Positions 1 through 13,785 of a DNA stretch of 64,000 bases are shown here, piece after piece. The position numbers were made by a program, and so were the translations under genes. Every line of letters begins with the position of its first letter. Position 1 is the first letter of the stretch. Below the pieces are notes generated by a model. That model was given only the letters and a program-made list of their open reading frames with translations. It was not told the DNA's origin and ran no database searches. Origin of the DNA: Vespula vulgaris (lineage: Eukaryota > Arthropoda > Insecta > Hymenoptera > Vespidae); the NCBI RefSeq assembly GCF_905475345.1, contig NC_066587.1, forward strand, positions 3,688,070-3,752,069, given 5' to 3'.

Positions 1-889
1 AGGTCAGAGTTTTTAGCAAAGATCATTTTCGAATATATATCGGTAGGTGAAAGGAGACGAGAGATTCGATATATCGTTTGATAGACGACGTGAACTCGCG
101 TTTACGTTATATAGGTAGGAGGGGTATATGTTACGATTCTGTTGGTCGTTCGATTATGTAAATTCTGTTTATAGACTGCGATCGATTAGTCCTTTAATTT
201 TCTGATTGGATCGTTGCTCTATCGGAGTTTCCAAATGGAACTTCATTCGATTAAGCTGAGTAATGCAAGATGGAAGACGAATACTTTCGATTCAAGAGAA
301 ATTAATTGCGAGAACAATATGGTAAAGCGAATGTCGATCGTTCCGTGCATTTTTCTACTATTTTCTACGATAGAACTTCGTAAGTGAAATTACATTTAAA
401 CAATTTGTTCTTTACCGATGCAATATCAATCGAAAAATTCCACTATCCTTGAAATTGAATTGGCTCGTTTAAAAGGAATGTAGATGTATTTGAAAAGAAA
501 GTTGCATTGTAATTTCGAATTAGAAGTAAGCGCAAGTGTTACCAACTAAAGTGACTCTCCCTTTGATCGTTTCGATCCTTTCGATCGCGAAAAGTCCTTC
601 TTCACAATATTACGTTCAATCGATATGTTGAAACGTGGAATGAACTAGGGGACGTTATATCGAATGCCTCGAGGTCATCGAATGGATTTGAACGGAGAGC
701 TACTGGTTAAGAACTAAGGAGATGAAAGATAAGAGTAAAAGAGAAAGTTCCTTAAAAGAATCATACGAAAGTATCTGAAACGAAATTACTTTTAGTCTAA
801 ACTTTTGATCTTTCCTGGATACTCATTACTATAACGAATAAACTCTATCGAAAGATGTCTTAATTTATTAAGAACATTTTATTGGTATA

Positions 890-1000
890 TACATACACAT
901 TTTTTTATATATATACGTATATGCATATACATATACTGTATACATATATACATATGCATACATACATATATATATATACATATATACATATGCATTGTAT
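890..1000. repeat. TA/CATA-rich simple sequence
   Basis: Interrupted TATA and CATACA dinucleotide and tetranucleotide runs. No gene in the flanking AT-rich sequence from 1 to 1220. Confidence 0.7.
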
Positions 1001-1222
1001 AAAAAGAAACGATTGAACTGTCGCATTTTGAAAGATGGATCTTAATGATTGCATTTAGAGAAGTGAAAAGAATTGAAAATAATTCAAAAGAAGTAGAATT
1101 AATAAGTGGCACTTGAGGGACGATTAAATCGACATAGAATATGATTTAAAGAGAACGATAAAGGTGTTTCATGCATGTGAAGAGAACAAGCGTGACTAAC
1201 GAAGGGTTAACGTCCGTCACGA

Positions 1223-1224
1223 CA

Positions 1225-1260
<36 letters not shown>
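1223..1260. repeat. CT microsatellite
   Basis: CT dinucleotide run with one CTTT interruption, immediately before the GC-rich island at 1270-1500. Confidence 0.8.
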
Positions 1261-1269
1261 GTATATCTA

Positions 1270-1500
1270 TCTTTCTCGGCATGTACAAGGCAAGTCGGCA
1301 TGCCGCGAATTCGTCGAGTTATCAGACTGCAAAGGGAAGCGGCATGGCGTGGTGTTTCGTTCGGAGGGCAGACGAGGCCTGCTGGAGTTCGGTGAAATCC
1401 ATTCGTGCATCTGTGCGACCTAACCAACCGCCGCAGCAACGTACAACTTTAGCGACGGTACACCGCGGCATTTCCTGATTCCACCACCTACCAGAGAATC
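1270..1500. other. GC/CpG-rich island, candidate regulatory or exonic block
   Basis: Right after a CT tract, composition shifts to CpG-rich, complex sequence for about 230 bases. Several frames are open on both strands, including a 65-codon + strand frame from the ATG at 1281 to the TGA at 1476 (starting MYKASRHAANSSS). Overlapping open frames are expected where GC is high, so I do not call a gene. A conserved noncoding element or untranslated exon is equally likely. A good acceptor, TTTCTCTTTCTCGCAG, lies just downstream (AG at 1592-1593). Confidence 0.25.
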
Positions 1501-2047
1501 GAACGGAGAAGGAGCAAGAGAAGAGGTCCACTGTAATCTCGGTATAATGCATTCTCCTTGTTTATACTTCCATTTTCTTTCTCTTTCTCGCAGGAATCCT
1601 TTTTAACAAGAACGGTACACTTCGATTTTTTGACTCTCTCAGAAATTCTCTCATACAATATTTTTCCACGCGATTACCATCAAACTAAGCGCGAAACAGA
1701 AATATTTATTTTCATGCGAATAGACTTGAATTAAGTTCCCGTGTCGTTCAAAAGGAATATTTGAATCGACTCGCGAAAAATATACGCAAACGTCGAAATT
1801 CGTCTAAAGAAGGATCAAACATGGAGAATGTAGAGCATTATTTTGTTCCCGCACTTTTTTCGATTGTTTTTAATTAACATCGCGTCGAATGGAATTTTAA
1901 TGGAACGATATTTATCTTGCTTTTCGATCCACACGGATGAAACAAAGTGTATTTCATTCTTTAAAAAATTTGTTTCGACATTGTTGAAAATTCGACAAAT
2001 CTTCATAAAAATTTCATAAGTTCCAAAACGTTTTTGAAAAGTGTACT

Positions 2048-2086
2048 TTCTCTCTTTCTCTCTCTCTCTCCCTCTCTCTCTCTCTT
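2048..2086. repeat. CT microsatellite
   Basis: Interrupted CT run; a GA run follows at 2196-2220. Together they inflate the minus-strand open frame at 1815-2402. Confidence 0.8.
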
Positions 2087-2399
2087 TTACACTCTCACTC
2101 TTCAACGGAATATAAGGTAGTATATATATATTCCTTCTAGGCAGGAGGAAGAGCTTTACAATATCCGCGATGATGTAACCCATCGTCGACGAACAAGAAA
2201 GAGAGAGAGAGAGAGAGGAAGAGAGAACGCACGCGCAGATATTTGCAAACGGCGTTTCGCTTCGAGGCAGATTCCGAGTACTTGTACTCCTCCGCCGAGC
2301 TTGAGTTTTTCCCTCTTTCGGTTGCGAAGCATAGAGGATGGAGGAGTAACAAGAAGAGGCGCAGCTTGAATTCAGGATTTCGTCTCTCAGCGATTCAAC

Positions 2400-2510
2400 C
2401 ATATATAGGTATATATATGATATATATATGATATATATAATATACGTGTATATATTATATATACATATTTATATGTGTGTGTGCATGTGTATATGTATAT
2501 ATACAGAATG
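2400..2510. repeat. TA/TG-rich compound microsatellite
   Basis: Runs of TATA grade into TGTGTG and back to TATA, then a GAGAGA stretch near 2,510-2,530. Confidence 0.75.
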
Positions 2511-3694
2511 AGAGAGAGCGAGAGAGAAAGGGAGAAAAAGAAATAAACTTTGAACTCTAGGTCAGTGAAACGCACATTACCGTTTCCTTTTGGAACTTTT
2601 TCTCTTTCATCAGACTTTTTTAAAGAAGAAAAGCTTTTTTGCTGGCCATGCGCGAATTATCACGTGAACTTCGATTTATCATGGAAAAGATCTTCCAATA
2701 AGAACGTTCAAAAACGAGGTCAAGTTTATATATCCCAAGCACGACTTATGAACTTCGCAGCTTCCGTCCATCTTTTCAATGGAAATGGGTATTGGTGATC
2801 GGTTGAGGATTCTGCGGTTGAAGAAAATCGTGGAAAGTCGTTTGAATTATAGATTGCACTTTTGCGGTCGTACCGAGAATGTGTTTGAGATCATTTTCAG
2901 AAACTCACTACTGTTTCCACTCGGCTTCATGCATTTTATATGGCTCGGATACTTCGTAAAGTTTTTAACTTTTTAATTCTGTAGAGCTGCTCGCGGGTGT
3001 GAAATTGATTACAGTGGTAAAACATGAAAGTGCCTTTGCGTTCTTAGCCTTTATTAATTCAAACTTCGGAGTTTGTGAATTTCCCTTCGAACTATAGGAA
3101 CGATAAAGGAATATAAACGTAATCGCATTTCCATACATATTCGAGGTTTACGTAATATCATAGTTAAATAAATAGTTCCATTTCTTATAACATTGAATCG
3201 TCCCTTGGTTCCATTAAGAAAATATTCAAACAAATATATATCGCTGATTGTCGTGCGATGGTGGGGACGCTCTTTGTTTTGGTTTGGTTTCTTTTGTGCC
3301 TCGTTCTGTTTGTTTTATTTAGCGTATCAGTCGCAGTTGGACCGTAGGAGAGCGAGTATCGCAAGAGACCGAAGCATACGTAAGGTTCGTTCCTTTCGAC
3401 TTTCTTTGTATCAAGTAAAATACGTAGTATTAAATCTACTTTATTTCTATTGAATGATTTATCTTAACGAGGATTAATATCAATTGTATAAAATTAATAT
3501 AATTACCAGCAATTTTTTCTTTTTACATTAATTTACGGATTTCATGGTCGAGCTTCGTAGATAAATGCTATTTTCACTAGTCAGCCTTTATCTCTTTATT
3601 ATTATTCTTTCAAAGTTCCATATTCTTCGAGACTTTGTAAGTCTAGTCACGACATTCGAACTCGAACCGAACGCGTGTACATCTCATCGAGATT

Positions 3695-3715
3695 TCTTAA
3701 GGAGCTCCGCTCCTT
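3695..3715. repeat. Perfect nine-base hairpin
   Basis: TTAAGGAGC and GCTCCTTAA flank the loop TCC, with no mismatch. It is not followed by a T-run and this is eukaryotic DNA, so it is not a bacterial terminator. A weaker ATCTC/GAGAT hairpin lies just upstream. Confidence 0.4.
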
Positions 3716-5336
3716 AAAATTCATCAGTCGATACAGACGCTAGGAAATAGACGAAGAAAATAGTAGACGTTGCACGTACATACGTATATACATACTCCGT
3801 CTAGTACCAATACACTAATACAAACATACGTGAGAGAAGGTACCGAACGAAGGGAGGCTCGTTAGAAAGCAACGGGCTTCCCTTTTGGCTTCCTTCCAGA
3901 ATCGATAGTCTGGGCGGACTGATGAATGAATAAACAAAAAAGGAACTCGCAGGAGGTGCGCCTTCCTCGTAAACCGCACGATGTGGTTTACAACGGCGCC
4001 CGGCGTCATAGCCAACGCTGTTCGTCGCTTGGTTTAAGCCACGATCGGCTTAAAACCACCACCAACGCCACCGTCACCATTCTCAACACCGTGATCACCG
4101 CGCCACCCCCGTTTCCGTTTCCGCTTCCGGGAGCGTGAACCTCAACACTCGCAGTTTTAATCTACGCTCTCTTTGACCATGCTTCTTTCTTTCTTTACTC
4201 CTTCGTTTCGATTTTCAACTTTCACTTTTAGAAACGTCCTTTTTCGTTTTAAGTCGAGTAATTAATGTTTCTTTCTTTTTACCTTCATTTTGCGTTAACA
4301 AATTTTTATACGATACATGTAAAAATAGTAAATAAAACGTTGTTCGTACCTATCTAGTTGATTGAAGCGGATTATTTTCATTCAAATATTGTATTTAATA
4401 AGTATAATCAACTAATTTAGACAAATGCGATTACTATTATTTTTTATGAATTTCTTTCCTTTTTCTTTTCTTTTTTTTTTTTTTTTTTGATATCCGTTTG
4501 TATATCTCTTTTATTGCTCTTTTTTACTTTTTCCGCTCATCTTTCTCTCAAATCTTCCACGAAAGTTTTGACAGGTTATATTACTGAGCATACTCCGGTA
4601 ATCTCATCATGGTGGTCACGAAGACGTGAAAGAAACGAAGTTCCGAGGGAAAAAATGTCGAGAAGATCGGAGAAAATTTTTTTGTTGTCGCTTTATCACA
4701 CGACAATGTCATTTACAATAATCAGTTTTCTCTCGACGACTAGGTATAACTAGTTCCTGAAAGAAAAGACACAAAAAGTTAGGATTGCGTCATACAATTT
4801 TCCTTTGTTGTAACCGTAAATTTCTGTTTTGTAATGAAAAAAATAATTGAAACGAAATGTTTCTCGTTTTTTTTTTCAGATGTGGACACAACGCTTTATT
4901 TTTTATTTATTTCCACTTGTTCTTTTTCTCCCTTTATTCGCCTCGATATAAAATCTCGTTATAATAAATATGATATAAAATCCTACCGCAATTTCGAAAT
5001 TTGCACTCGGCTAAGCGTGTAACTTTTCTGAAAATCATCGAATCCTATTCGTTTTTGAAAAATGAAAAATTGTGCTTCGAGCGTGAAACTCGTCTACTCG
5101 TTGACGAAATTTACGGAAGCGATGTATCGCATGGATTCTATAGACGCATAGTCATACGTGGATGAAATGAACATAGATATCACATAGATAGATAGTCACG
5201 AATGTACGTAGTAAATATACCTACATTCGATACATTGATGCGTAAATACATCTTTGTGCGTAAATATCAAACGTGTCTCTTACGAAGGATCGCGTAGGAG
5301 GATTTCTAGAAGTAGCAATGAGAAGCGCAATATCGT

Positions 5337-5469
5337 CTAGGTCGAGCCGCTTCCGGCAGGTTGGCAACGGGCCGCCAGAGTCTCCATCGGCATCGAGTTG
5401 GAGAACCCAGAGAAGTGGAAGTTATGAGAGTTCTGAGGGCTGCCGCAGGGTAAAGTGCCGAGGTTGGAC
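5337..5469 (-). other. Coding-like fragment, possible terminal exon or relic
   Basis: On the minus strand an acceptor-like AATGTAG ends at 5470. It is followed by an open frame of 43 full codons that stops at TAG (5339-5337). The peptide starts SNLGTLPCGSPQNSHNFHFS and later contains PMETLAARCQPAGSGST. It has balanced, protein-like composition and G/C-rich third positions in an AT-rich setting. The block is one of the few GC-rich islands here, so stops are rarer by chance, and other frames are open as well. It matches no family I recognise and could equally be a conserved noncoding block. Confidence 0.2.
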
Positions 5470-5609
5470 CTACATTGGGAATATACGGATGGTTGACAGT
5501 GATATTAGCGGTTATATTACGCCGTTTATATTCTCTCATCGCTTGTATCACACTAACTTCCCCTTTGCACCCGTTATTCATCATTATTCATGATTTACCA
5601 ATCGTTAGC

Positions 5610-8600
5610 GGTGAGTAACAAAATATCGAACAACAGATATGTTCCAACGAGATAATTTCTTTCGAAAAGGAGATACAGATTGAATTTGAAAATTTTTATT
5701 AATTTGTTTTCTCTCTTTTCTTTTTATTTTTTTATTTTCCTCCTCAGATAACAACGATTAGAAAAGATTGACTATGTAACGTACGAATTATTTCATAGAC
5801 AAATAAAAGAAGCCATATATGTAAGCTTGCTGGGTAAGATACTCCACTGCATCGAGTCATAGAGGTTTAAAAAGAAATTTGGAATTTAAAAAGAACGTAT
5901 CTACTTTTCTTGTTTCTCTTTGCATAACGTAAGACGCGTAAGTAAATAACGTAAAACGTATAAAAGAGAAAGGAGGTAGATTTGAGAGGAATAGAACGTT
6001 AGAGAGATGCAGAAGCGTTTCGTTTAAAGAATACAAAAGAGGTCATTCAAAGGGCATCTTTTAGATCTCGTCTCAGATTCTTTACGAGCATGCAAGAGTA
6101 TCTCGGGACCATTACGTTGTTGACAATTCCTTCGCAAATTCGGTGTCCGTCCTTCGTCATATTCTTAAAACGTTAGTACGGTTTCGTAAACTTCCGGAGA
6201 AGGTCGTTGCTCGTGCGAAAAAGGACGCGAATCGTCCTTCGTGTTACGAGTTAACTTTTACGACAAGTCATTACGGAATATGTATATATGTACATACATA
6301 TATATACATACGAACAACGAAAAGCTTACAAGGTATGTTTGTATTTCTCTGAGTCACTCTCTATTGTATTTTCTTTTCTTATTTTTTGCGGAACGGAGAC
6401 GAAGTTAGTATGATGAGCTCTCGAGAGATACCAATTGAATGTTAGTATAAAAACGGAAAATATTTTCAAGTGTTTATTTTCCTTTTATATATTGTATCAA
6501 AGAGAACTTACATTGACCTTACAGTTCTACTCGATGGAAACGAAGAAATTGGGGTCGCAGGAAAGGAACGTAGAAAAGTCGTGTTTCGCGATTCGCAATT
6601 ATGTGTTCGTTAAAATGTAATAATGTACTCGTTTAATTACGGATGTATTTCAGCGTTCGCGTTCTCCAATGATTGGCCACGAATCATATTACAAAAAGAA
6701 AAAAAAAAAGATATCGCGTATCGCGAAATAACTGTATGAAACGGGGGAAAAGTAGTAGCGACTATTATTGGAGAAATTCACCGATATATTTCGTGGTCAT
6801 AATTACTATAAACGTTACCCATGATATTTAGAGTTGCACGCGATTCAAACGATTTTAATAAATGTTTAAAATTACTCGGTAAACGCAAATGTAATTACCC
6901 AGGTTTCTACGATCCTTGTAAGTTGGTTCACAGTGCTTTCTCGACGCCATTTGAGAAACGTTGGATCGATTCGTACTGATGACGCGTGGCGTGATCACGT
7001 TAATTCATAGCAAGAAGCATGATCACGCGTTTGAAACATACTTCGCTTTTGCCAGGAAGTTCGATCATACCGTTCCTTGAGTACTTACACCCAATGGACT
7101 AGTTTGCAAAGTATACGCGAATAGCTCGAACATTTCTACAGTTTTAATTTATTAAAGATATTACAAGAACTGCAAGCACATATTTATTATCCGCAATGCA
7201 ACTCGGAATGATTTAATCTCACTCGACGAAGCGTATTTACAAGTTCATCGATCATTTTCACGGGAAACATATATTTTATGACTAACGCTTATATATCGAC
7301 TTAAAATCAACGTAAAATCAATGAAAACTCAACTGTGTAGGGTGTCGTTGAAACAAATCGACGAAGAAACAACGATACAACTTTCAATACCGTTTACTGT
7401 TATGCCATGTATTTAATTGTAAAATTTAAATGTCCGCTGACACATTTTCTCTTAGGATCTTTCAGTACTACAAGTTCCTCGAAGAGGATTTACCGGCGAC
7501 AACAATCTGGAATTGTAATATCGAGCGAACCAGTTACAACGTTCGTAACAATAATAATTCTTCCGCATTGCTCGACGATAAATCGTTTTCGCCGCGTTTA
7601 AATAAACGATATAGGTACGTACACGTATGCATGTGTGTAGTGTACGTACGTATGTAGGTATATGTACCTCGGTTGCTGCTGACGATACAATGCAATATCT
7701 TTCGAGATTCTCTTACGTATCTGCAATAAGGAAGTACTTTTGTCGTTTTGCGAAGGAAAGGACCGGTTACGTCGTAACGGAACGACCCAGACAAAGTATA
7801 TCGTGTCTCCTTGTTTTGGCGTATATATAGGTATAAAATAGTAACAGGAGAAATAACGATAGGTTCTTTATATTGAATTTATCAAATCAAATATCAAAAT
7901 GTGGAACACAACATTCTCAATGTAAAGTTGCCATTGTATTTTTATTCGATCTTTCTTAATACTATCCGATGAAAGGATCATTGCAAATTCTAAAGTTTCG
8001 TAACGTTAAACCATATTTTCTAGACCGAAGGAGATAAATTAATATCCCTGGTTTTGTGTCGGTAGGCGAAAGGTTGTACTACGTTTTAAAGTTAAAGGAT
8101 CGTGGCAACTCGAGAACAGGATCGAGAAGTTCTAGAACGATAAACTAGGAAACTTGAATGAAATGCAGCGACATTCTAGTTTCAATGGTTTAGAGTGATC
8201 GTGCACGAGGTAACTTCGGGTTATTCCCAGAAGACATAAACTTAAATGCGCGAATTCCGCGGATCCGTTTTTCTTAAAGGAATACCAAACGAGCGACGTT
8301 TACGTCTTTCAATCTTCGTAAAATTGCTCTTTGCTCTTCTTAATTTGTTTTCCTTTTCCAAATTTTCGACATTCGATAAAACAAGCATTTCCATACGAAT
8401 TATGTCGAATTTCATAATTCTTATACGAAATATCGGAAATTTGTTAGAAACTTTATATGAAATATTTAAAATACCGATAGTTTTATCAGCCCGATGATAT
8501 AACGGACGAAACTTTTTTTATCGAGCATTCGTAACATACGCGATGTAAGCCGATGGACGTTACGTGGTAGTAAAATTTTATGAAAAATTATGTACCTTGG

Positions 8601-11600
8601 CGTAATATTTGCAAAATGGAACTTTCGAGTCGATGACCTTCTCGTAAAAAAATGAAGAATATCTAAAAAAGAAGGAAAATCGTTTTAATAAACTCACCTT
8701 ATCGTGTATCTATCTATTTTTCAAAAAATGAAAGATACTCTATGAAAACGTACGAGAACAGAGAAAATATGAAGAAAGAGAATAGGAGAGATGTGGGAGT
8801 CGACGTTTTGAAGAAAATTCAGCTGGAAGGCATGCGTGCGTAAAAAAGAGAAAAAAGGAGAGAGAGAAAGAGAAAGAGAATAAGTAAGCAAATAAGGGAG
8901 GCTAGGAAATAGAAGTAAGAAAAAGAGTCGGAAGAAGAAGAAAGTCAGGATGATACGATGAAAAGGGGTGCGGCTGGGCAAGCTCGCCAACTTGAACAAT
9001 ATCTCTCAAGATGTTGCTGCCTCGAGCTCTTCTAGGCATGAAACTTCATAGATGCCAGATAGAGAGGCGTATAGAAAGGAAGAAAAAAGAGACGGCTTTG
9101 CAGTCTTATATGTTGGAACTTTAATGCATATCGTTCCGAATAAATTCAATGTATTTCGATTGGTCGTTGAGGGATAAACGAGATATTTCTTAATTAAATA
9201 AAATCGACGAATAATAGATATTTTAATTTTCATTCTACATATATTTTTTCATTTTTTAATATAGAATTTAGAGAAAGTTGGCACGAAATGACGTGAAAAA
9301 AAATAAAAAAATAAATAAATAAATAAAAAGAAAGAATATGGAAAGTTTATTCAAGCATTGTTTTATGACAGAAAGGGATAAAACAAGTACGGAAATAGTT
9401 AACTTTGAGGTTGCTCAGTGTCAAGGGGAAACATGGAAAAGCGAGTAACCATAGCAAAAGTTTGAAAGTTGTACCGCGAGAATGATGCGAGTCCACTACC
9501 GAGAAAGAAGAAAAAGTTCTCTTTATTTACTATCGTGAAAGCCGGTACAAGTCGTAAAATTTATAGAGGATCGATGCGACTTGTCCCAGCCGACTACCTG
9601 CCCATTCGCCTTTCGTATACCTTTAGCAAGAATATGATAACTTTTACACCAGAGAATTCCTATTTTTCAATCTTTAGATTCTTGTATTTTTATACCGATC
9701 AAAATTTTACGTTCTGTTTTTATCAGGCGAATATTTCGATTTCGGTTATAGCTGTTTTATTTTAAATTAACGTCGTATCGTCAAAATTTTGTAAATTTTA
9801 ATAGAACTCGATCGATTCGTCCTTAAAACGTTTTAAATGTTTCTTTCTTCACATCGGAGAAGAAGGACGAAGAAAGAAATATTTGCATTCCCGTTGAATT
9901 TAATAAATTTAAAAGATTTTTATCGAATCTTATTTTTAAGAAGTACACCAGTCTGCATTTGTATTTCGCAAATTGGCCTTCCTTACAGTATACCGAAAGT
10001 TTCTCGTTTGAAAAGCAAGCGCCTTTATTACCCTGCCGTTCTTTTCGTCGACATCGCCCACCTACCTTCCGTCCTCCCTTCCACTATAGTCTCTCAACCT
10101 ACCACCGTGTCAAGGTACTCAGTTTGAAGACGCCCCTTTTACCAGTCGTCGGGAAGTTTCGTATTACCGTGTTCACCTCCGCTCGCGTATTCATAAAAGA
10201 CAGGTTGCTGCTGTTCTGCTATCCTTAAAAGCGTGCTGAAGCAACGAATGAATTCCACAAGCGTGTTCTTAAGACCGGAAAGAAACAAAAGGAAGACTAG
10301 CGTGAAATATCCCATTTCCGTTTCATTTTCAAATTAAACGTTCATGAAAGACTTATTCTGTGTTTAGTGGCACAGGTTAGAAATCATTGATTTATCGTTG
10401 TTAGTCATGCATTCAATAAAATATATTTTTTTTAATTTGAAAGTAACGACGTATCGATTATAATATCTACTTGTCCGTGTTTCGTGTAAAAGCAAAGTCT
10501 TGTACAAGGAAACATTCGAGGATTTAAATTATATTTGAGAATGATGTTAGCTCACGAAAGAAGGCAAGCATTAGTAGATTGACCTACTTGCACAGTAACG
10601 CGTAAGAATAGTCCGTGGCATCGTCATAAATCTCGTTACATATTTGTTAACGGAGTCGAGAAGCGATATTATCTCGCTCCAATTAACCAATTACTTTGAG
10701 GTTATTATGTTTTTTACAAAAATGGCTCGGATAAGGTAGTGAGTTTCTTTGAATAGAACTTTTAAATATTTTCTCTTTTACTTTTATAATTTCTTTTTCT
10801 TCTCTCTTTTTTTTTCCTTTTCTTTCTTTTCCCCTTTTTAGGAAAGTAAGACTGGCAGTGTCATAACATAGAATTTCGATGGACAGTCGTAAAAATATTT
10901 GAAGAAGGTAAAATCGAAGGTTCTCAGACCGTATCGAAGAAAGACATATTTGCGAAGTACGTCGAAGCGAAACTCTTAGCAAACTTCGCTACCAATTTCT
11001 CTCTTTCTATCCATCTACCTATCTGTATCCACGTTCGATGTGGATATTTTAGTTCTCATTTTCGAGAATTCTGATAGTATCTTAAAAGTCGAATATAGTT
11101 AACACGCAGCATAGTCTTATTAAAATTTAATGCACAGATGCGAGACAAACCACGATTCTCAACATTCCTTCGTTTTCGACCAGTCCATCATTTTATTCTT
11201 CGGCTATTCGAAGAATGAATTATGCGAAAGAAACTATGTCTCACGTTACAAAAAGAATCTTTTTCAAAAGTTTCGAGATAAAACGAAAGTGAGGAAGAAA
11301 ATGATATCGATATTCGAAAAATTCCACGCTTTGGAGAGACATTTTTTTGAAGCGCCCATAAGAATTTTATAATATAAAAATCAATATTAAAGTGCGATAC
11401 ATTCCTTCGAAGAATGTTAAATATTTTCTCCGATGTATAGGTGTATTATGAGAATAATAAATATGCGAGAACGTGAAATGTCGCGGACGACCTTTTCATC
11501 GATTTTATATACAATATTATATTTGAAAGGTCGCTAGGAAATTCAATAAGCGTAAGAAGAACGATTTATATAAAAGAATCATCATCGCCACGACGTCGAC

Positions 11601-11700
11601 CGTGACTAAACGAGAAAAACTGAAAGATCGATGAATCAAGACATCGTTCATTTTCAAACGAGTCTCGCGATACATCGAAGTAAACCACAAGAAGCTGTAG
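5610..11700. other. Gene-free stretch, AT-rich
   Basis: Only short unrecognised frames are present. GCG|GTGAGT at 5,607-5,615 is a good + strand donor after a 50-codon open frame, but it lacks a matching acceptor. A T-rich acceptor-like motif at about 7,445-7,456 and the 80-codon frame at 11,130-11,372 were examined without recognising anything. Confidence 0.5.
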
Positions 11701-11749
11701 ACGCGTATTCGTTTACACGATTTATATCTTGTGGACGATAATGACAGCT

Positions 11750-12170
11750 AAGAGCAAGTTGAGTGAGCGAGAAAAGTCCTCCGAGAGTTTACGGTTTACC
11801 GACTTACTACGGTTGGTAAGAAGGATCTGTTCTCGGATAAGACGAAGAAAAGGAAGAGATCCGTCGTCTTGTTCGTCGTACGATCGAACGCGGATCACCC
11901 ACGCTTTGGCGCTTAACAACGGTTATGGGTGTAAACGGGCATGACGTGGGGCCCCTACGCTTTCGAGATCGTTAAGGTCGACCCCCCGGCGTGCGATCTG
12001 CGGGACAAGAAAGAGAGAGAAAGAGAGAGAAAGAGAGAAAGCGAGAAGGAAAACGAGTTTCGTGGATGAAACCAGACTACCGGACGAACGTGAACTTGGA
12101 GCGACATCGTTAGCGTTGCTCTTCTTCTCGCCTAAAGGACGATACCTGTCTACCGACAGTTTCATTCTGT
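11750..12170. other. GC-rich block with GGGGCCCC palindrome
   Basis: This block is more complex and GC-rich than its surroundings, interrupted by a GA tract near 12,009-12,040. It contains a perfect GGGGCCCC palindrome at 11948-11955 within ACGTGGGGCCCCTACG, and a CCCCCC run near 11,982. Three short open frames overlap on the two strands without any recognisable product. It is a candidate regulatory or untranslated-exon block. Confidence 0.2.
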
Positions 12171-12669
12171 TATTTAATCTCCGCTATGTGTCTGAACTTT
12201 CGACGTTAACGATATCAACGTTTATAATCTATTAGTTCAAATTTAATTAAGTTTGAATTATATTTATCTCGATGAATGATGTTACATTCGTAAGTAATAA
12301 TAAGTCCGAGAATAAGAATTTTTTTTTTTATATTAAACGCCGTTAAACCTCGAAATTCTAATTTCCGGTATTGTAATCGAAATAAATCATGGTAGGATGA
12401 ACTAACTTAGTACTCGCTCGATTACCGCGAGCAATTATCTTAAACGAATAACTCTGGCTTTAACGAGGCTCGGGTAAAGTAAAATATAATCGCGAGAAGG
12501 TGGCTACATCGGAACGAAGTCTTCAACTTTGTCGATTAGTTTCCGACTCTTCGAAACACGAACGAACGAAGACTTGTCGAAAAGGAGCGTGCGAGAAAAT
12601 GCTTTGAGAAATCTACTTCGCTCGAGTTAACTTCCAAGTGTCTTCTTTCTCCTTTGATTCGTACTTAAC

Positions 12670-12850
12670 AGTATGTACTATATACAATTAAGTGTAGTAT
12701 ATATGTATTCCTATATATCATATAGATATATAAATATTATATATATATTATATATATTTTACATATATCTATATTATATTTATTTTATACATACATATAT
12801 ACATATACATTCTATGTATATATATATATATATATCTACTTGTATATATT
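12670..12850. repeat. TA-rich simple sequence
   Basis: About 180 bases of ATAT/TATATA and CATATA words with few interruptions. Confidence 0.75.
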
Positions 12851-13014
12851 AACTGGGAAGCAGGCGAAGAGAAAAATGCGCAAAAAGGGAACGAACTCAC
12901 GAAGCGCAGCGGGATCGCGCAAACATCGAACCGAAGATAAGATAGACTAAATAAATAATTGAACGTCCGGCCGTTAGTCGGCTTTGGGTTAGAGCGTCGA
13001 TAACCTTTTCCATT

Positions 13015-13018
<4 letters not shown>

Positions 13019-13065
<47 letters not shown>

Positions 13066-13073
13066 GTCTCTCT
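13019..13073. repeat. Long CT microsatellite
   Basis: One of the longest CT runs in the window, about 40 bases nearly uninterrupted, then CTGTCTGTCTCTCT. Confidence 0.85.
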
Positions 13074-13630
13074 TTCCCTTTCTTTCTTTCTCGGCTACTT
13101 CGTTCGAAGCCAGCCTCTTTATCTGAAATCTGTCCAAGTGCACCAGAGCTTTTGGAATGTTCTGCTTTACGAGACTTCCCCGTTCCTTTTTCTCCTAAGT
13201 ATCACGAAATTGAAGTCAGCGTACCTTTCAAGGCAACAAGCTCATTCGGAGAGAAAGAGACGGATATTAAAAAGAAAAGTTTGCTTCCTTCCTTTTTTTC
13301 TTTTACCTTTCATAAGATTACCACAAAAGCGTCCAAAACGATCGTTAGTACGATGCTTTCAACGCTTATATCCCTGATTCGAAACGCTAGAAATGAACTT
13401 TTCCTATTTGCTTTTCTCTTTTTCTTTTCTTTTCTTTATCTTTTTTCCCTTTCATTCTTATTTTACGAAGAGTAATTTTGCTTTTCTTTTTACAAGCAAT
13501 ACGTTTCCTTAAAGTACATATCGTACTTACTTTTAGATGATCGAAAGATTCGAACGTTCGATTCTCGTAAATTTTCTACAACGGTTAATTCCGATACATG
13601 TTTCATATTTGCAGAAAAAGAAAACCATCC

Positions 13631-13785
13631 CGAAGGTATGAACTCGGAAAGGGAAAAAAAGAAATAAAGTCAACAGAGAAAAGCTCTAAACATCCAAGCG
13701 AGTCTATTAAAAATCCATTATCGATATTGATTTATCGTGTTTCGAGAAATTCCGTTCGACCGAAGGAAGAACTCGGTAAGGGAAA
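13631..13785 (+). repeat. Diverged direct repeat pair
   Basis: CGAAGGTATGAACTCGG followed by AAAGGGAAA (13631-13656) resembles CGAAGGAAGAACTCGG followed by TAAGGGAAA (13761-13785). Both fall in one 64-codon open frame starting near 13,598, where they encode related ELGKG peptides. No product is recognised. Confidence 0.35.

Larger units (their letters stand above)
1595..5270. other. Gene-free stretch, AT-rich
   Basis: Apart from microsatellites and the hairpin at 3695, I see only short frames without motifs. A small GC-richer patch at 2,225-2,360 and another at 3,950-4,140 could be regulatory. The strong acceptor TTTTTTTTTCAG near 4,869-4,880 has no convincing exon after it. Confidence 0.5.

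Noticed and set aside
1815..2402. 195-codon minus-strand open frame, the longest in the window
   Set aside because: It runs through CT and GA tracts (serine/leucine and Arg-Glu stretches), has no recognisable domain and no supporting splice sites.
2886..2897. 12-base match to the start of the bantam microRNA (TGAGATCATTTT)
   Set aside because: The match ends before the rest of the mature sequence and the flanks do not fold into a matching hairpin arm.
3695..3715. Hairpin as a transcription terminator
   Set aside because: No T-run after it, and the window is eukaryotic.
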